Assembly (NCBI GenBank): GCA_022376465.1
Contig: JACDTU010000021.1
Location: 478,922-542,921, forward strand
Direction of reading: 5' to 3'
Length of the DNA: 64,000 nucleotides
Origin: Cubamyces lactineus
Taxonomy: Eukaryota > Basidiomycota > Agaricomycetes > Polyporales > Polyporaceae
Shown here: positions 1 through 11,455 of the stretch, piece after piece
How positions within the stretch are numbered: the first letter of the stretch is position 1
Layout: each line of letters begins with the position of its first letter
Position numbers and translations under genes: made by a program
The notes under the pieces: generated by a model
Databases searched by the model: none
Seen by the model: the letters and a program-made list of their open reading frames with translations, nothing else
Told to the model about the DNA's origin: nothing

Positions 1-67
1 GACGGTTATAACACCCTAATAGTTCAGGAACATAGAACTATTCAGCAACATACGGGAACTGATCGCG

Positions 68-1626
68 ATGAGCCCGCAAGAGCCACAAGTCATTGAAGCC
101 TTCAAGGCGTGGCTCGTCCAGAACGGGGCACGCATCCATCCCGATGTCCAATTCGAACCGGGTGAGCACCGTTGATGCTCAGCGACGGCACACATAACAA
201 ACTCAGAGAAGATTGGATCTAAATTAGTGCCCTCCGGCTTCAACGTCGTCGCCGGAAGCGACGTGCCTGCTGACACGACCGTCGTGTCTATTCCGTTCTC
301 GTTGGCGATCACGCCAGACCTTTCTAAAGTTGCTTTGAAGGCGCTGTTCAAGGGTGCTGCTGAGAGCCATAGGCTCGATACGTTGAGCGAGCGGCAACTA
401 GTATGCACATACGTCTGCATGCACCAGATCGCTCGTGATGCCGCAAGAGGGTAAGTTGACTCGGCTGCTGCCTTGGAATGCGGCTGATCGAACCATCTCC
501 TCCTCAGTTCACAGGCAGGCGTGCTGCGGCACGGACCTTACATCGCCACGCTTCCGTCCGCAGACAAGCTTCGCACCCCTTTACACTTTAACCCTGCGGA
601 ACTTGAAGCTTTCAAGGGATCTAACCTCTATGGCGCGACCTTAGATAGACAGAGAGATTGGCAAGCGGAGTGGGAACAGTGCCGGGCTGTCGTCGCAGCC
701 GCGGACCCATCTTGGGGAGAAGCGTTTACCTGGTAAATCAGCAATACGCGTGCTGACTAGAGACCGGCAAGCTAACGATGGCCAACAGGGACCGCTATCT
801 CACAGCGTCGACATACCTATCTTCGCGCGCGTTCCCGTCTACCGTCTTGTCCGAGAACCCTTCGCTCGTTACCACGCCCTCGTCATATCCCGTTTTACTC
901 CCAGGTATCGACGCGCTGAACCACGCCCGTGCACACCCCGTATCATGGGTAGTGTCCAGCAAGTCTGCGACCCCTTCTACCGTTTCCTCTTCCTCTTCCG
1001 AATCAGAACCCTCCATCTCGCTCGTGATCCACACCGTGACGCCTCGCGGATCGGAGCTGCTCAACAACTACGGTCCGAAGCCGAACGCAGAGCTCACCCT
1101 CGGCTACGGATTCTCGCTCGCAAACAACCCCGACGACACGATCGTTCTCAAGATCGGCGGGCCGTCCGCCAGTCACGGTGGGGGGAAATGGGAGGTAGGG
1201 CGGGCAGCGCGCGGCGCTGAGCCTGTGTGGGAAGCAGTTCTCGCTGCTGTGCGCGCTCAGAACGACGAGGATGACGAGGACGAGGACGGGGAGGGAGAGG
1301 AGGGCCCGTCCATAGAGGACGAGTTGTGTGCGGCTGATATGCTGGCGGAGATGGCACAGAGTTTGTACGATCGACTCCCGCCGTTGCCGCCTGCGAACGC
1401 AGCGGAGATGAGGCCGGAGGTCCTGCAGATGCTCGAGCACTACCTTGAAGGTATGTTGGATGCTCGACAACAGCGCCGTGTTTGCTCACTCGGACTTTGG
1501 GTAGGTCAAAGAGATATCCTGCAGTCGCTGATAGAGTTTGCGAACGCCAAGGAAGCGAGTGCTCTGCAAAGAGCGCGAGAACAAGGGCTCCACATCGTGG
1601 CTGAGGAAGACGAGGAAGAGGAGTGA
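68..1626 (+). CDS. SET-domain protein lysine methyltransferase
   Basis: Probably transfers methyl groups from S-adenosylmethionine to lysines of a non-histone protein (Rubisco-LSMT/SETD6-like class). I read five exons: 68-161, 207-450, 508-732, 789-1450 and 1505-1626. All junctions are GT-AG and in phase, and introns are 45-57 nt. The start ATG at 68 opens MSPQEPQVIEAFKAWL, typical of the family N-terminus. The split SET domain shows SSRAFP and LLPGIDALNHA followed by PRGSELLNNYGPKPNAEL, the NH..Y core that binds cofactor and substrate. Removing the last intron yields YLEGQRDILQSL, matching the family's C-terminal substrate-binding domain. An acidic run (DEDDEDEDGEGEEG) sits in the C-terminal half, and the protein ends EEDEEEE. 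The family is clear; the substrate is unknown. Confidence 0.82.
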
Positions 1627-1738
1627 TCTACTTCTGACGCGCAAACCCACTAGATAGAGTACAAATGGTACACAGCACCCGTTCCTACTGCTACACTATT
1701 CTTGGCTCCTTGGGGACCAGTACGAGCCCTTCCTTGGC

Positions 1739-3218
1739 TCACGGTACTACGATAGGCTCAAGCCCGAGGTTGTAAATCCTGTTCGCGTTGTCGAAGAGTG
1801 CGCCTTTGACAATGCTGATCGCCTGAGGTAAAGTGAGTTCCCACCTTCTGATTGAGCTCTCCAAAACCTAGACGTGCGGCACGCGTGGTGAGTCCCGGCT
1901 CTCTCAGTATGAATATTGACACAGACCTCGAATAGTGCCTGACGCGCTTGCAGCGTTCCAAGGTAGTATGATTCGGGCCAGTAATGTCCATCCGCTACGA
2001 TCAAATCAGCAAGTGAAGCCTACGGTAGGACGCAACAGAACCTACTCGACCACATAATCTTATTGGTGGGAGCAAGCTCCAGGACCTGTCTGACGACCTG
2101 CCGCTGGCCATCCGCACTCAGGAACGGGAAGATCTCGCCAAAGTCGAGGTACACGTTCTCGTACACTGCGGTGAGGTAGCCCGCCTCCTTGGTGTACGGG
2201 TAACTCGAGTGCAGCAGAACGATCTTCGTCGCTGGGTAGGCCTTGATGAGCGGCTGAAGGTGCGCAGGAGAGGAGAGCGTGAGGGTGATGTCGTTGTCGC
2301 CCAGTCCTGTGTGGAATTGCACTGCAAGTCGTCAACGATCCGCTATATCATGCACTGCACGGAGGTGTGCCATACCAGGCTTCCCATGTTCACCAGCGAT
2401 ACGCATGGTAACGTTCACGACGTAGTCGTTGATCTCCTTATGGGCCAGCCGAAGCTCGCGTTTGGTCATGTAGAGAAGACTAAGCTTTGTGAGTAGCTGC
2501 TCGATCTCGTTGATCACGCCATCGTCTAATAGCGAGGTGGTGAGGGACACGTTCAGCCCGGTGCGATAGCACGCGATCGACTTGAACCCGGCGACCTCAC
2601 TGTCCGTCGCTGCTGTGGTGAGCGCCGCCTCGAGACCTGACATGAATCTGTGGGAGAGCTTCGACGGGGACAGCTCGCCCGCGACGAATTGAGCCTCGAT
2701 GCCTCGTTTGAGGATTTCCTATCGTGCGAAAGCGGTGGTCAGCTTATCGGATGTCAAGCTGCGCTACAGCGGGAGTAGCGCAGTACCTCCGCGAGGGCCT
2801 CGACGCGAACGATGCGTTTCGTCGGGCTGGCGGTGAACTGGTCATGCCACTGATAGGGGTACGTGTTATCCGTACACCCAAGTCCGTCGTCGATCAGGAT
2901 GCATTGGATGCGCGTCGAGCCCATGCATAACCTGCATAGCTGGTCGTACGGAAGCTCTTGCCTATGTCGCTTCACGGCCTCCCAGTCCACGCTCGGCGCA
3001 AGTCCGAATAACTTGGCGAGCTGGGCTATCGCGCGGTAGCACGCCATGGTGGTCGTCGCATCCTGCGATGCCTTTTCGCCGCTCGCCTCGCTGACCAGAC
3101 CCTCGAACGGGAACGCGTCCTTGTGCTCTTCGCGCAGAAATGCGTGTGCGTGGTTGTCGATGGCGGGGTAGGAGAAGACGACGCGGGAGAGCTCTCTGAT
3201 ATCTTCGGACATGTCCAT
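1739..3218 (-). CDS. Amidohydrolase-2 family protein, FluG N-terminal-like
   Basis: A metal-dependent hydrolase of the amidohydrolase-2 type, similar to the N-terminal half of fungal FluG and related amidohydrolase-glutamine synthetase fusions. The first exon (from ATG 3218) carries AIDNHAHAFLREE, the HxH metal-binding motif near the N-terminus. Later exons give GFKSIACYRTGLNV, then MQFHTGLGDNDITL (a further metal-site histidine), then KIVLLHSSYPYTKEAGYL and VYLDFGEIFPFLS. The last exon reads ALFDNANRIYNLGL and ends at TGA 1739-1741. No glutamine-synthetase domain follows, so this is the stand-alone form of about 400 residues. There are several introns of about 50-90 nt; boundaries in the C-terminal third are approximate. 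Substrate unknown. Confidence 0.75.
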
Positions 3219-3676
3219 CCTGGCGAGATCGTTGCTACTGTGTGTGTTGATACAGAGTTTTGTTGAGAGTATGCTAGTGGTGGCGGTGCGTCGAGCTTGT
3301 TGGGCGGCGGATGTTGGAATTCAGTATACTCAGTAGGTTGCTGAATACCAACCTGCTGACGGCGACGCTACGGCCCGATTTGTTTGTTAGATGCTTATCG
3401 GGGAGAGGCAGCGCTTCATGTGCCAGAGATTCAATATCAGGCTCAACTAGATGCATGTACAGTGCGCGCGGCAGATTGTATCCATAAAGGTGTGCTTTCC
3501 TCGACGGGTTATCCTTAGTTGAAGCCACTCATCTATGCAAATAGCATCATCACTTCTCGTACGGTAGTAGTAAGTCGAGTATGGCACCGGGCGGGCCAGC
3601 GGGTGAGCGGCGGCGAATTCCTGTGAGTACTGCCATAAGACATGATCATACATAGTATAGCAAATACTTTTACCGA
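3219..3676. other. Intergenic, no gene recognised
   Basis: Between the amidohydrolase start and the tRNA gene. Open frames are short and lack motifs. It presumably holds the amidohydrolase promoter. Confidence 0.5.
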
Positions 3677-3759
3677 TCTCTGTTAGTATATCGGTTAGTA
3701 CACGCGCCTGTCATTTCTACTGACCGCGCGAAAGCGGGGTTCGACTCCCCGACAGAGAG
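3677..3759 (+). tRNA. tRNA-Asp(GTC) with 11-nt intron
   Basis: Folds as a complete cloverleaf. A 7-bp acceptor stem (TCTCTGT/ACAGAGA) is followed by discriminator G at 3759. The D arm is GTAT/GTAC, the anticodon stem CGCGC/GCGCG around CTGTCA, and the T arm CGGGG-TTCGACT-CCCCG. The anticodon GTC lies at 3710-3712. An 11-nt insertion (3714-3724, TTTCTACTGAC) sits one base 3' of the anticodon, the canonical tRNA intron position. Without it the tRNA is 72 nt, the usual length for tRNA-Asp with a 4-nt variable loop. Internal promoter boxes A (TAGTATATCGG) and B (GGTTCGACTCC) are present, and a T5 run at 3766-3770 is a plausible Pol III terminator. Confidence 0.95.
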
Positions 3760-3765
3760 GTTATA

Positions 3766-3770
3766 TTTTT
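3766..3770 (+). terminator. Pol III T-run after tRNA-Asp
   Basis: Five consecutive T residues begin 7 nt after the tRNA 3' end, as expected for RNA polymerase III termination. Confidence 0.7.
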
Positions 3771-4708
3771 GCTTTCCTTTACGCCCACCATCATTCTGAT
3801 CCGCTGTGGCCGTCTGTATCCGCCTTCTCTCCTCCCACAGTGCATGATCTCTGCATGATACTTCCTGATGAAGGCTTCATATCGCGGTAAGTACATGCCG
3901 GTGGCTTCGAGACCAGCCGTGGTTTCCGGAGCACCGTCCATATGGCCTACGAGTGCGTCGACGTTTCCATTTCGCCCGATTTGCACAAGGACACTGCCCG
4001 AACGTGGAATATGAACGTACAGTGCTCTCGATGTGCTGTATCAATTGCAACTGGGGTATCTCTGTTTCTGAAATAGCTACTACATGGTGCGCTGTCACTT
4101 GACCATTTGGCCGAACCACTGCCAATTTAAACAGGCCTTCATCGCGCCTGCGAAGCCCATGCGCACACTCCGCAAGCCTGCGGACACGTCTTCTGCACGT
4201 CTCGAAGATAGCATCCACGCGATGGGTGGATCTCCCTCCCCGAAATTCATGATTTGTTCTCAGGTTTGCCATCCGCTATTTGGAATATATCAGAACATCT
4301 GACGCTGTTCGGAATGAGACGGTCTCTTTTTGAATCAGCGACAAGCGGACTGCTGAATCGATTGCTCTCAACCTCCAGCACCAGACTGCGCTAGTGTTCT
4401 TTATACCAGCTCGCAAACGTCGTCCTTGTGGCTGGCTTGTTAATATTTATACTTGGCTGACGGACGGACGCTGGGACATTTCAAGCCCTACCAAAGTGTT
4501 TGAAATGGCGGCGTCCCCATTCTAGGGATCCAGGTCCCAACATCATTCTCTCGTTTACTTAATCCTCCGTTGCCGATACACCTTATCTACCCTTGCGGAT
4601 TCTCACAGGGCCCAGCTGTGGCTTGCAGACTTGCCAGCAGCTTCGTTGGTAGCAAGATCCGTCTCGCTTGCTGTTCTTCCGACTTGTGCGGTTACTCTCC
4701 TGGCGTCA
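3771..4708. other. Intergenic, ambiguous
   Basis: No gene is called with confidence. On the minus strand, frames around 3780-3990 and 3877-4272 are fairly open (one reads GNVDALVGHMDGAPETT and LPRYEAFIRKYHAEIMH), so a small unrecognised exon is possible. No motif or splice chain supports it. The right part is presumably the promoter and 5' leader of the amine oxidase. Confidence 0.35.
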
Positions 4709-6720
4709 ATGACCATGGCTTTCCTGCGATTCTGGGTCTTCTATACGAGTCTGCTGGTTTTCTCTGCTCCCGGTTCTATTGGTCTCTCTGTGGACGCCAG
4801 CGCGCACAAGAAGGATGCGTCCGTTCTCATCCTAGGCGGAGGCGTCGCGGGCGTCATCGCTGCACGTACTCTCCACGAAAAGGGCATCAACAACTTCACC
4901 ATCATTGAAGCACGAGGTATTAACCACATTCTATCCTAAGAAGAATACTCCGCTCATCCCCGTGTTGCGTCGCAGACCAACTGGGTGGTCGTCTCACCTC
5001 AACCACCTTCGGCGCTCCCGGAAAGCAGTTGACGCTCGAGCTGGGTGCGTCCGGGTCTATTGCCGTAAACAGTTAAGTATCCTCGTATTTACTACTTTGC
5101 AGGTGCCAATTGGGTACAGGGAACACAGTCGGGCGACAGCCCCACCAACCCCATATGGACTCTAGCACAGAAGCACGGATTGCATACCCAATTCAACGAC
5201 TGGGAGGGCAGCATCAGTGAGTAACATCCACACGCACTCGCTCGCAGCCAAATGAATAATCATACACCTCGTTAGCGACATTCGATGCATCGGGGCCCGT
5301 TGACTACCTTGATGTCTTCGACGACTCTGGCGATGCGTACACGAACCTGACCATCGCCGCGGGGGCGCGCGTCGCGAAGCAGCTCGTCGATGGTACCGCA
5401 CGCACCGGCTACTCCCTCGTCGGCGCGAAGTCGCAGACGGCGCAGGCGATGGCGAGCGAGTACTATCAGTTCGACTGGGAGTATGCGCAGACCCCGGAGC
5501 AATCCTCTTGGATCGCCAGCTCTTGGGTCAGTGCTCCTCGACCGCGTGTTGATCCCTGCACTGACGCGGGTACGGTAGGGCAACAACTTCACGTACGATA
5601 CTGACATGGGCGGGTTTGGAGACGACAACCAGATGGCGCTGGACCAGCGCGGGTTCAAGTACTTCATCCAGGCTGAGGCCGCAGATTTCCTACAGCCCAG
5701 CCAGACGCGGTTCAACTCGACCGTGAAAAAAATCACCCATTCGGACTCGGATGTTGCAGTCGAGCTCGTCAGCGGGGAGACGCTGCATGCGGACTATGCT
5801 TTGTGTACGTTCAGCTTGGGCGTGCTGCAGCACGATGACGTCGTCTTCGAGCCTGCGTTGCCGGACTGGAAGCAGGAGGCGATCCAGAGCATGGTTATGG
5901 TAGGTGTCCTTCGTGCTACTCAAGGCGCATTTTTGGTCCTTGGACTGCAGTATTGATACAATCTATCAACCTGCAGGCGACGTACACGAAGATCTTTCTA
6001 CAGTTCCCGGACAAGTTCTGGTTCGATACCGAGGTGGGTCCACCTTAGGCCTGGAAGGAAACGGAGGACTGACCAAGTTTGCCCAAAGATGGCGTTGTAT
6101 GCGGACCCGGAACGCGGCAGATATCCGGTTTGGCAGAGCTTGGACCACGAGAACTTCTTCCCTGGTTCCGGTGTCGTCTTCGTCACAGTGACTGTACGCA
6201 CTATCCGCGTACTCCGTCTTACTCATGTCCTTAACGCCCTTGATCTATCGTGCACAGGGTGACTACTCGCAGCGCATCGAGGCGCTCCCTGACTCACAAG
6301 TCCAGGAAGAGGTGCTCGGGGTGCTGCGCGCGATGTACCCGAACACGACGATCCCGGAGCCGCTCGCGTTCCTCTACCCGCGCTGGCACACCGACCCGCT
6401 CTTCCGCGGCTCGTACTCGAACTGGCCCCCGTCCTTCTTCAGCGAGCACCACGAGAACCTGCGCGCGAACGTAGGGGATCGGCTCTGGTTCGCGGGTGAG
6501 GCGACGAGCCAGAAGTACTTTGGTATGTGGACTCGAACTTCTATTCTCCCAGATGCCTGTGGGTCGGTGGCTGACGTAGAGTCCTGCAGGTTTCTTGCAT
6601 GGCGCATACTTCGAGGGGCTGGATGTGGCGACGCTTCTCGCCAAGTGCATCCAAGGCAATAGTTGCGTCAGAATCAAGCACGTCGAGGAGATCAAGAACC
6701 TCCGGCCGTACAAGGTGTAG
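4709..6720 (+). CDS. Secreted FAD-dependent polyamine/amine oxidase
   Basis: Flavin amine oxidase of the polyamine oxidase/LSD1 superfamily, expected to oxidise secondary amines of polyamines and release hydrogen peroxide. The start is ATG 4709 (MTMAFLRFWVFYTSLLV), which gives a hydrophobic signal peptide. Next comes VLILGGGVAGVIAARTL, the N-terminal FAD-binding GxGxxG fold, ending in an acidic IIEAR. After a short intron, GGRLTS and LELGANWVQGTQSG follow, the flavin-contact region of the family. Mid-protein exons read YALCTFSLGVLQH and the C-terminal FAD motif is RLWFAGEATSQKYFG...HGAYFEGLDVA. There are about eight exons with 50-80 nt introns, ending in TAG at 6718-6720. Donor GT at 4917 ends exon 1. 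It is probably extracellular or vacuolar. Family firm; substrate inferred. Confidence 0.85.
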
Positions 6721-6883
6721 TGCATAACAAATGTTGAGGCGGTATGCGATCAGCCATGTAGCGTGTCTATAGCGGACAATCGTCCATGTCATAACGGTTA
6801 TAACAATACAAACATACATGGCCATCACCCTCAAGCGTCATGAGAGCAGCCTAATCCGCAGAAGTGAGCTCAAAAGGAGACCC

Positions 6884-9153
6884 TTACTTGGGCAAAGTAG
6901 CGGCGCTCCCCTTGCGGGTGTCGCGGAAGTCCACTGTGTAGATCCGTGGTCGGTCCATGTCCGCAAAGTCCCAATTTTGATCCTTCTTGATGATGGAGAC
7001 GCCTTCGGGGGACGGGTCAGAGAGCGCACTGGGACACCGGATGACGGGGCTTGACGCCTTGCTCCGGGTGGGGGACTTCTCGGTGTCGTTCGCGAACACG
7101 TCCGGGTCGAAGTCTGACTCGGTGAGGACCGCCTCGACATGCACTGCGAGGAAGACGTGAATACTGCATGGTACGGAGCGTGCAGCGCTGGAAGGCTTAC
7201 AGTAGTGCTCAAGGCCTTTGCCGAACCCGGTCCAGCAGATGATGCCGAAGACGAAGGCGCCGATGAGGACGATGAAGGAGACAAGCGTCGTGCAGCCGAA
7301 AAAGGGCCACTCGATGAACGTCCAGGTGTACACCTGCGAGTAGAACATGACGCTCCAGCCGACGATGTAGCACAGGTTGAGGAAGAGGAACGCGGCCATG
7401 AGCAGCTTCATCTCGCGCCTGATCGCGAACCATCCCTGTGTGCACGCGCGAATGTCGGTCAGTCAACCGAGGTGAGGTGAACAAACGACTGAGCGTGACT
7501 TGCCATGACGATCCACGGGACGATTGTCTGTTCCGAGTGGGAGCGACGCTTATCAGTCATGCGCTTATCGCCGTCCGGTGAAGTTAACGTACCACAATCG
7601 TGAAGATGAACAGCGCGTAATAGAGCGGCGAGTGCTCCGCGAGCACCGCGATCTCGCTGTTACGGAGCTGGTCGACCCAGAGGCTGATCGCGGTCACCGT
7701 GAAGAAGAGCGCCAGCTGCAGGAACATCGAGTCGATCAGGAAGAACTGCGATCTAACGTCAGCCGTCATCGAAATCGCGCGAGCTCCGACGTCCATCAAC
7801 GGATCGCTTACTTTGTAGAGACGCATCACTTGTGGAGGGGGGCCGACACGACGGATCGTCGACGAGCTGTAACCCTATGGCAACGATGAGAAAGGCGGTG
7901 AACACGACGTCTTCGTGGTTGGGGTATCGAGGTGCGTACCTTCACGATGTGCCACGCCAAGAAGGTGGTCGATATCAACGCTGTGACGTTGAGCACTAAC
8001 TCCGGGATCTACCCACCACCAATTAGCCTGTTTTTATCTCACGGAAGGCAGCTGCGCCTACTTGGAGAGCCAGGCGGGTCGTGAAGTAGGACGGCATGAT
8101 ATCGAAATGACAAGGGGTGCCGCTATTTACGATCAGCGTCTCGTATCTGAACTTGACGTCTTCTGTCCGCCAGATCGTGTACGTCGCCCAAGACGTTTGC
8201 ATGACGCGCGCGAAGACGACGGCCCAGCTATCATGACGAGAGTATGTCAGTAGGGTTTCTGAGAAAGAGCGGGCACCGGCCTAGACCTACATATGTGGGA
8301 TGGAGTTGTATAGAATCTAATGCATCCGACCGCTTGTTAGCATGCTAGGAAGCATGGGGATCAAAGGCAGAGGACGTACACCGAAAGTGGACAAGCCCAA
8401 CAGCCAGAACTGAGAACCGACCAACGCCAGGTCTTCTCTCTGAGAGTTGTCGAGGCTGCAATTCCGTCAGAACGCCGTTGTCTCTCCAATGCCCACGCTT
8501 ACATTCTCCCCGGGTACTCGAGCATGCGCGCGCAAGTCTCGCTTAAGAAAACGGTGTTGCCGTCATAATCTAGTTGGACACCGGCGATGCTGCCGTCGGT
8601 GGCATTTCGGACAGGACGGAGGAACGCGTCCTCAGGGGATCTGCGGGCAATCTGTGTCGTGTCAATCAAGGTGAGGGCCGCCGTGTGTGAGAAGGTTGCA
8701 CATGGACGTACAGTAACGTGCGCATCTCGGAGGTCTAGGCTGCCCTGCAACGCATAGTTCAGTATCATAATGCCCGCAATGTTGCTTGTGGCCCTACGTA
8801 CCAGTTCCACGAACCTGGGGACCACGCTCGCGGTCGTGTTCACCACCATACCGGTGTCCCAGATCGTCATGCATTCCTTGTACACATTGCCTATGGGCGC
8901 GGCGGTGCACAACTTCAGTGTGAGGTCGTCGCCGGAACGGAACAAGCGCGCGACCTCGTTACGGGGAACCTCCGCAGTGTGTAAGACGTTGTTCACAAAC
9001 GCAAAGGTGCTCGCATCTTCCGAGTAGACAAATGCGGCGGTGAGCCCTTGCGCGAGGCAGTGGATCACGCTCAGGAGGAAGAACGCGAGCGTGTGTGGGG
9101 TGAGGGTGATGCGTGCTAACTGCGGGACATAGCCAAAGTCAATCCTAGTGCCA
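6884..9153 (-). CDS. Multi-span membrane protein of a basidiomycete family, function unknown
   Basis: A membrane protein built from many small exons. From the N-terminus, a helix (TLAFFLLSVIHCLAQGLTAAF) is followed by a soluble domain of about 170 residues with several cysteines and NTTASV glycosylation sites. Then come helices LALVGSQFWLLGLSTFG, SWAVVFARVMQTSWATY, MPSYFTTRLALQ-PELVLNVTALISTTFLAW, FTAFLIVAIG, FFLIDSMFLQLALFFTV, PLYYALFIFTIVV, AAFLFLNLCYIVGWSVM and VSFIVLIGAFVFGIICW. A hydrophilic C-terminal tail contains DPDVFAND and GSAATLPK. The phrase MPSYFTTR..LQ.PELVLN recurs, from my recollection, in unnamed mushroom proteins; no function is known to me. Exon 1 and the start codon are unresolved (upstream of 9153, perhaps near 9200-9370). 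Confidence 0.6.
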
Positions 9154-9374
9154 AGCGCCGTGCAGATCCGGGGGCGTTCTCACTCACCGCAGATTTGAGC
9201 AGGATGACTGCTTTGCTTTTGCTCTTCGTCATGTTCGAACAGAGAATAATACGTGGAGGGACGAGATCGTACAGACAAAACGATCGGGACTGTCAAAGCC
9301 CACTGAAAGAACCAAGTACACAATCTGCCAGAAATGGAGTCCGAGCTACGAAAGCAAAGAAGGGAAAGAATCAC

Positions 9375-10604
9375 CAGGAAAGAAACGGCGCGCAGAGATG
9401 AGGAACGAAGAACGGCAACTTGCAGCAGCTCAGTCCTGGAGCCTGCTCAGAGCCTCGAGACCCAGAGGGAAAGAGGCACGGCGGGCGCGAGGGGCAGCGC
9501 GTTAAGTAACCGCTTGCGCTGGCCGTTCCGGCTGCTGGGGCCAATGGGCAGTGGCGGAGGCGCCTCAGTAGGGTTGATGATGATGATGATGATGCTCCCC
9601 TGGACCTGCGTTACCGAGAGGGGAGACAGCAACGGTGGCGATGCACGATCTTAATGGCGGCAGCTAGTGGCTTGATGGAGAACGCTCACGATGCGGGATT
9701 GCGACCGCAGCGAGAGACGGTAGAGGCGTAGGCTTGGGGTAGAACAGGTTCAAGATGGCTGCTAGGTATTCTTATCGAGGTGCTGGATGAGCATGATATA
9801 TAGAAGCAAGAATGGTAGATTGCCAGCAAAATCCACAACATCGCATGTCCATGTGCTGTTGGGAAATCCGGTACTCAATCATGGGATGGTTGGTAGATGG
9901 CCCGGCTGGGTTCCGGAGACGCTGTACGAAACGCGAGCTACAGGCGCAATGAGAATGAGAATGCGGTGATGTCGAAAGGAAGATCTTCTGCAATGCCGTC
10001 AGAGATTCGAGCATTCAGTAGCGGGCTGCCACATGATCTCCGTCAGCCTCGAGGACGGCATCACTCCCATAGATTCATCGCCGCCATCAGCGTTTCTCGA
10101 CCCTCTCGCTGACAACCACACTCACAAGTAAACCACCATCTTACCAGCCACAAGTCGGATTGTCAGTGGAATCAATGCACATCTCCCTGTACCCACACAT
10201 TTCGGGGACATTTCGGGTAGTCTGGAGGAGATTCAGCGCGAGTAGTTGTTACTCACCGCCCCCCGCCATCTGGAAGCGTGCTCGGCGACATGAACGGAGT
10301 TGAGCGAGAGTGCGTTGGCGACCAATGCTGGAGGCGCGAGGTCAAGAGCGACGGACTCTGCTACTGCCTGGCACCCACGCGATACCTCGGTCCACAGAGC
10401 GACGTCGATGAGTGAACCGCGTTCCATTCCGAGGAATCGTTCGAAGGTTTCGCGACGGCCCGCGGAGCGTCATAAATCAACCTTCTTGTTTGCCTCGCAG
10501 TCGGCCACATGGATCAATGCCGTGAGCCATCTTACAGGCTCAAAGACGTTCGCTATGCCGGCGGGCTCGATCTTCTCGAAGTTGTGCCCTGGTCGCTCAA
10601 ATGG
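9375..10604. other. Intergenic, no gene recognised
   Basis: Holds a short ATG trinucleotide run near 9577-9594. A minus-strand frame (about 10,490-10,590, PVRWLTALIHVADCEANKK) looks mildly protein-like but ends in a stop with no extension. I see no complete gene. Confidence 0.4.
9577..9594 (+). repeat. Short (ATG)n/(GAT)n microsatellite
   Basis: Six tandem trinucleotides near 9,577-9,594 in intergenic DNA. Confidence 0.8.
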
Positions 10605-10890
10605 CGCAGTGTTAGCACTTGCTCAGCCACGCGAGCATGCCGTTGAGCATCGTGTCGCTCGTCTCGATGATGTTTGACGTCTCCGTCTTCCCAACGAGTC
10701 TAGTCCGAAAGCATCAGCGAAAGCACCCGACGGCCCGGTGACATACTCCATGTACCTCTCTGCCCGCGCCCTCCACGACAGCTCGCCGTGATGCAAGTAC
10801 CGCTGATACATGAGCACCATCGAACGCTGTAACACTCGTTCGAGCTACAGGAGGTGATCAAGTCTTCTAGCTCCGCGTACGCGAATGCCA
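10605..10890 (-). pseudogene. Degenerate fragment of leucyl-tRNA synthetase gene
   Basis: Closely parallels 15,835-16,090 inside the leucyl-tRNA synthetase gene. On the plus strand, stretches such as CTCAGCCACGCGAGCA and CTCCGCGTACGCGAATGCCA match the gene with few changes. Translated, fragments AFAYAELEDLI, YLHHGELSWRARAERYMEYV and NGMLAWLSK mirror [31 protein letters not shown] and EGVLAWLNK. They fall in different frames because of small insertions and deletions. The region of the parent intron is also present (around 10,700-10,720), so the copy arose at DNA level rather than from spliced mRNA. It is non-functional. Confidence 0.8.
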
Positions 10891-11070
10891 TACGTCTGAG
10901 GATGACGAGGCGGACATGAAAGGAGGACGGGTCGAGCTGAGAAGTGCGTCGGGGGCTCGTTCAGTTGAGGTGCATGACGATAGCTGACAGTTTCAATATG
11001 GGCTGCGTGTCGGCCTCTATCCCGACAGGTGGAAAGTAGTCATATAACTGCTGTTGTACGAGATTGTCAG

Positions 11071-11119
11071 TGGATGACTTCCCGTAAGGATTTAGAGACG
11101 TCTCTATTTCTCTAGATCA
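11071..11119 (+). repeat. Left terminal inverted repeat of the MITE
   Basis: 49-bp repeat beginning TGGATGACTTCCCG, perfectly complementary to 11,456-11,504. Confidence 0.95.
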
Positions 11120-11210
11120 CTCGCTCAAGCCGGATTTGGGAGCTCGTTTGAGATCCGAAGGTAGATTCAAAGTCCGTCTAGAGAGACGCTCGTCTCTAAA
11201 CCTTGCGATC

Positions 11211-11234
11211 TAGAAGGGGGGGTCGACCCCCCCT
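11211..11234. repeat. 24-bp perfect palindrome inside the MITE
   Basis: Reads GAAGGGGGGGTCGACC then its mirror complement. It could extrude as a hairpin at the centre of the element. Confidence 0.85.
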
Positions 11235-11455
11235 TCCAGATTGAAGTTCGTCTCTATATCGACACAAATGGCAGGTAATCGGGGCAGAAACCGTACATCC
11301 GACCCTTTTGCATGGCTTCCCATCAGCAAATTGCTATAGACGTGAGCACCGAATGTGCTGACTAAGCGGCAGGAGTGGTGCAGCCGATGGGCGTTTGCAA
11401 GTGGAGCCAAGTCGAAGCTCCGACATATTTTGCTCCCCGCTTTAGAATTTAGCCA

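Noticed and set aside
3717..4272. Minus-strand open frames after the tRNA gene
   Set aside because: Fairly long and protein-like in places, but one frame overlaps the tRNA, there is no consistent splice chain, and no motif is recognised.
10233..10600. Minus frame with PVRWLTALIHVADCEANKK, possibly a copy of the M28 peptidase C-terminus
   Set aside because: Similarity to FATLLHVAGFDLDED is only a few residues and the nucleotides diverge quickly; not enough for a duplicate call.
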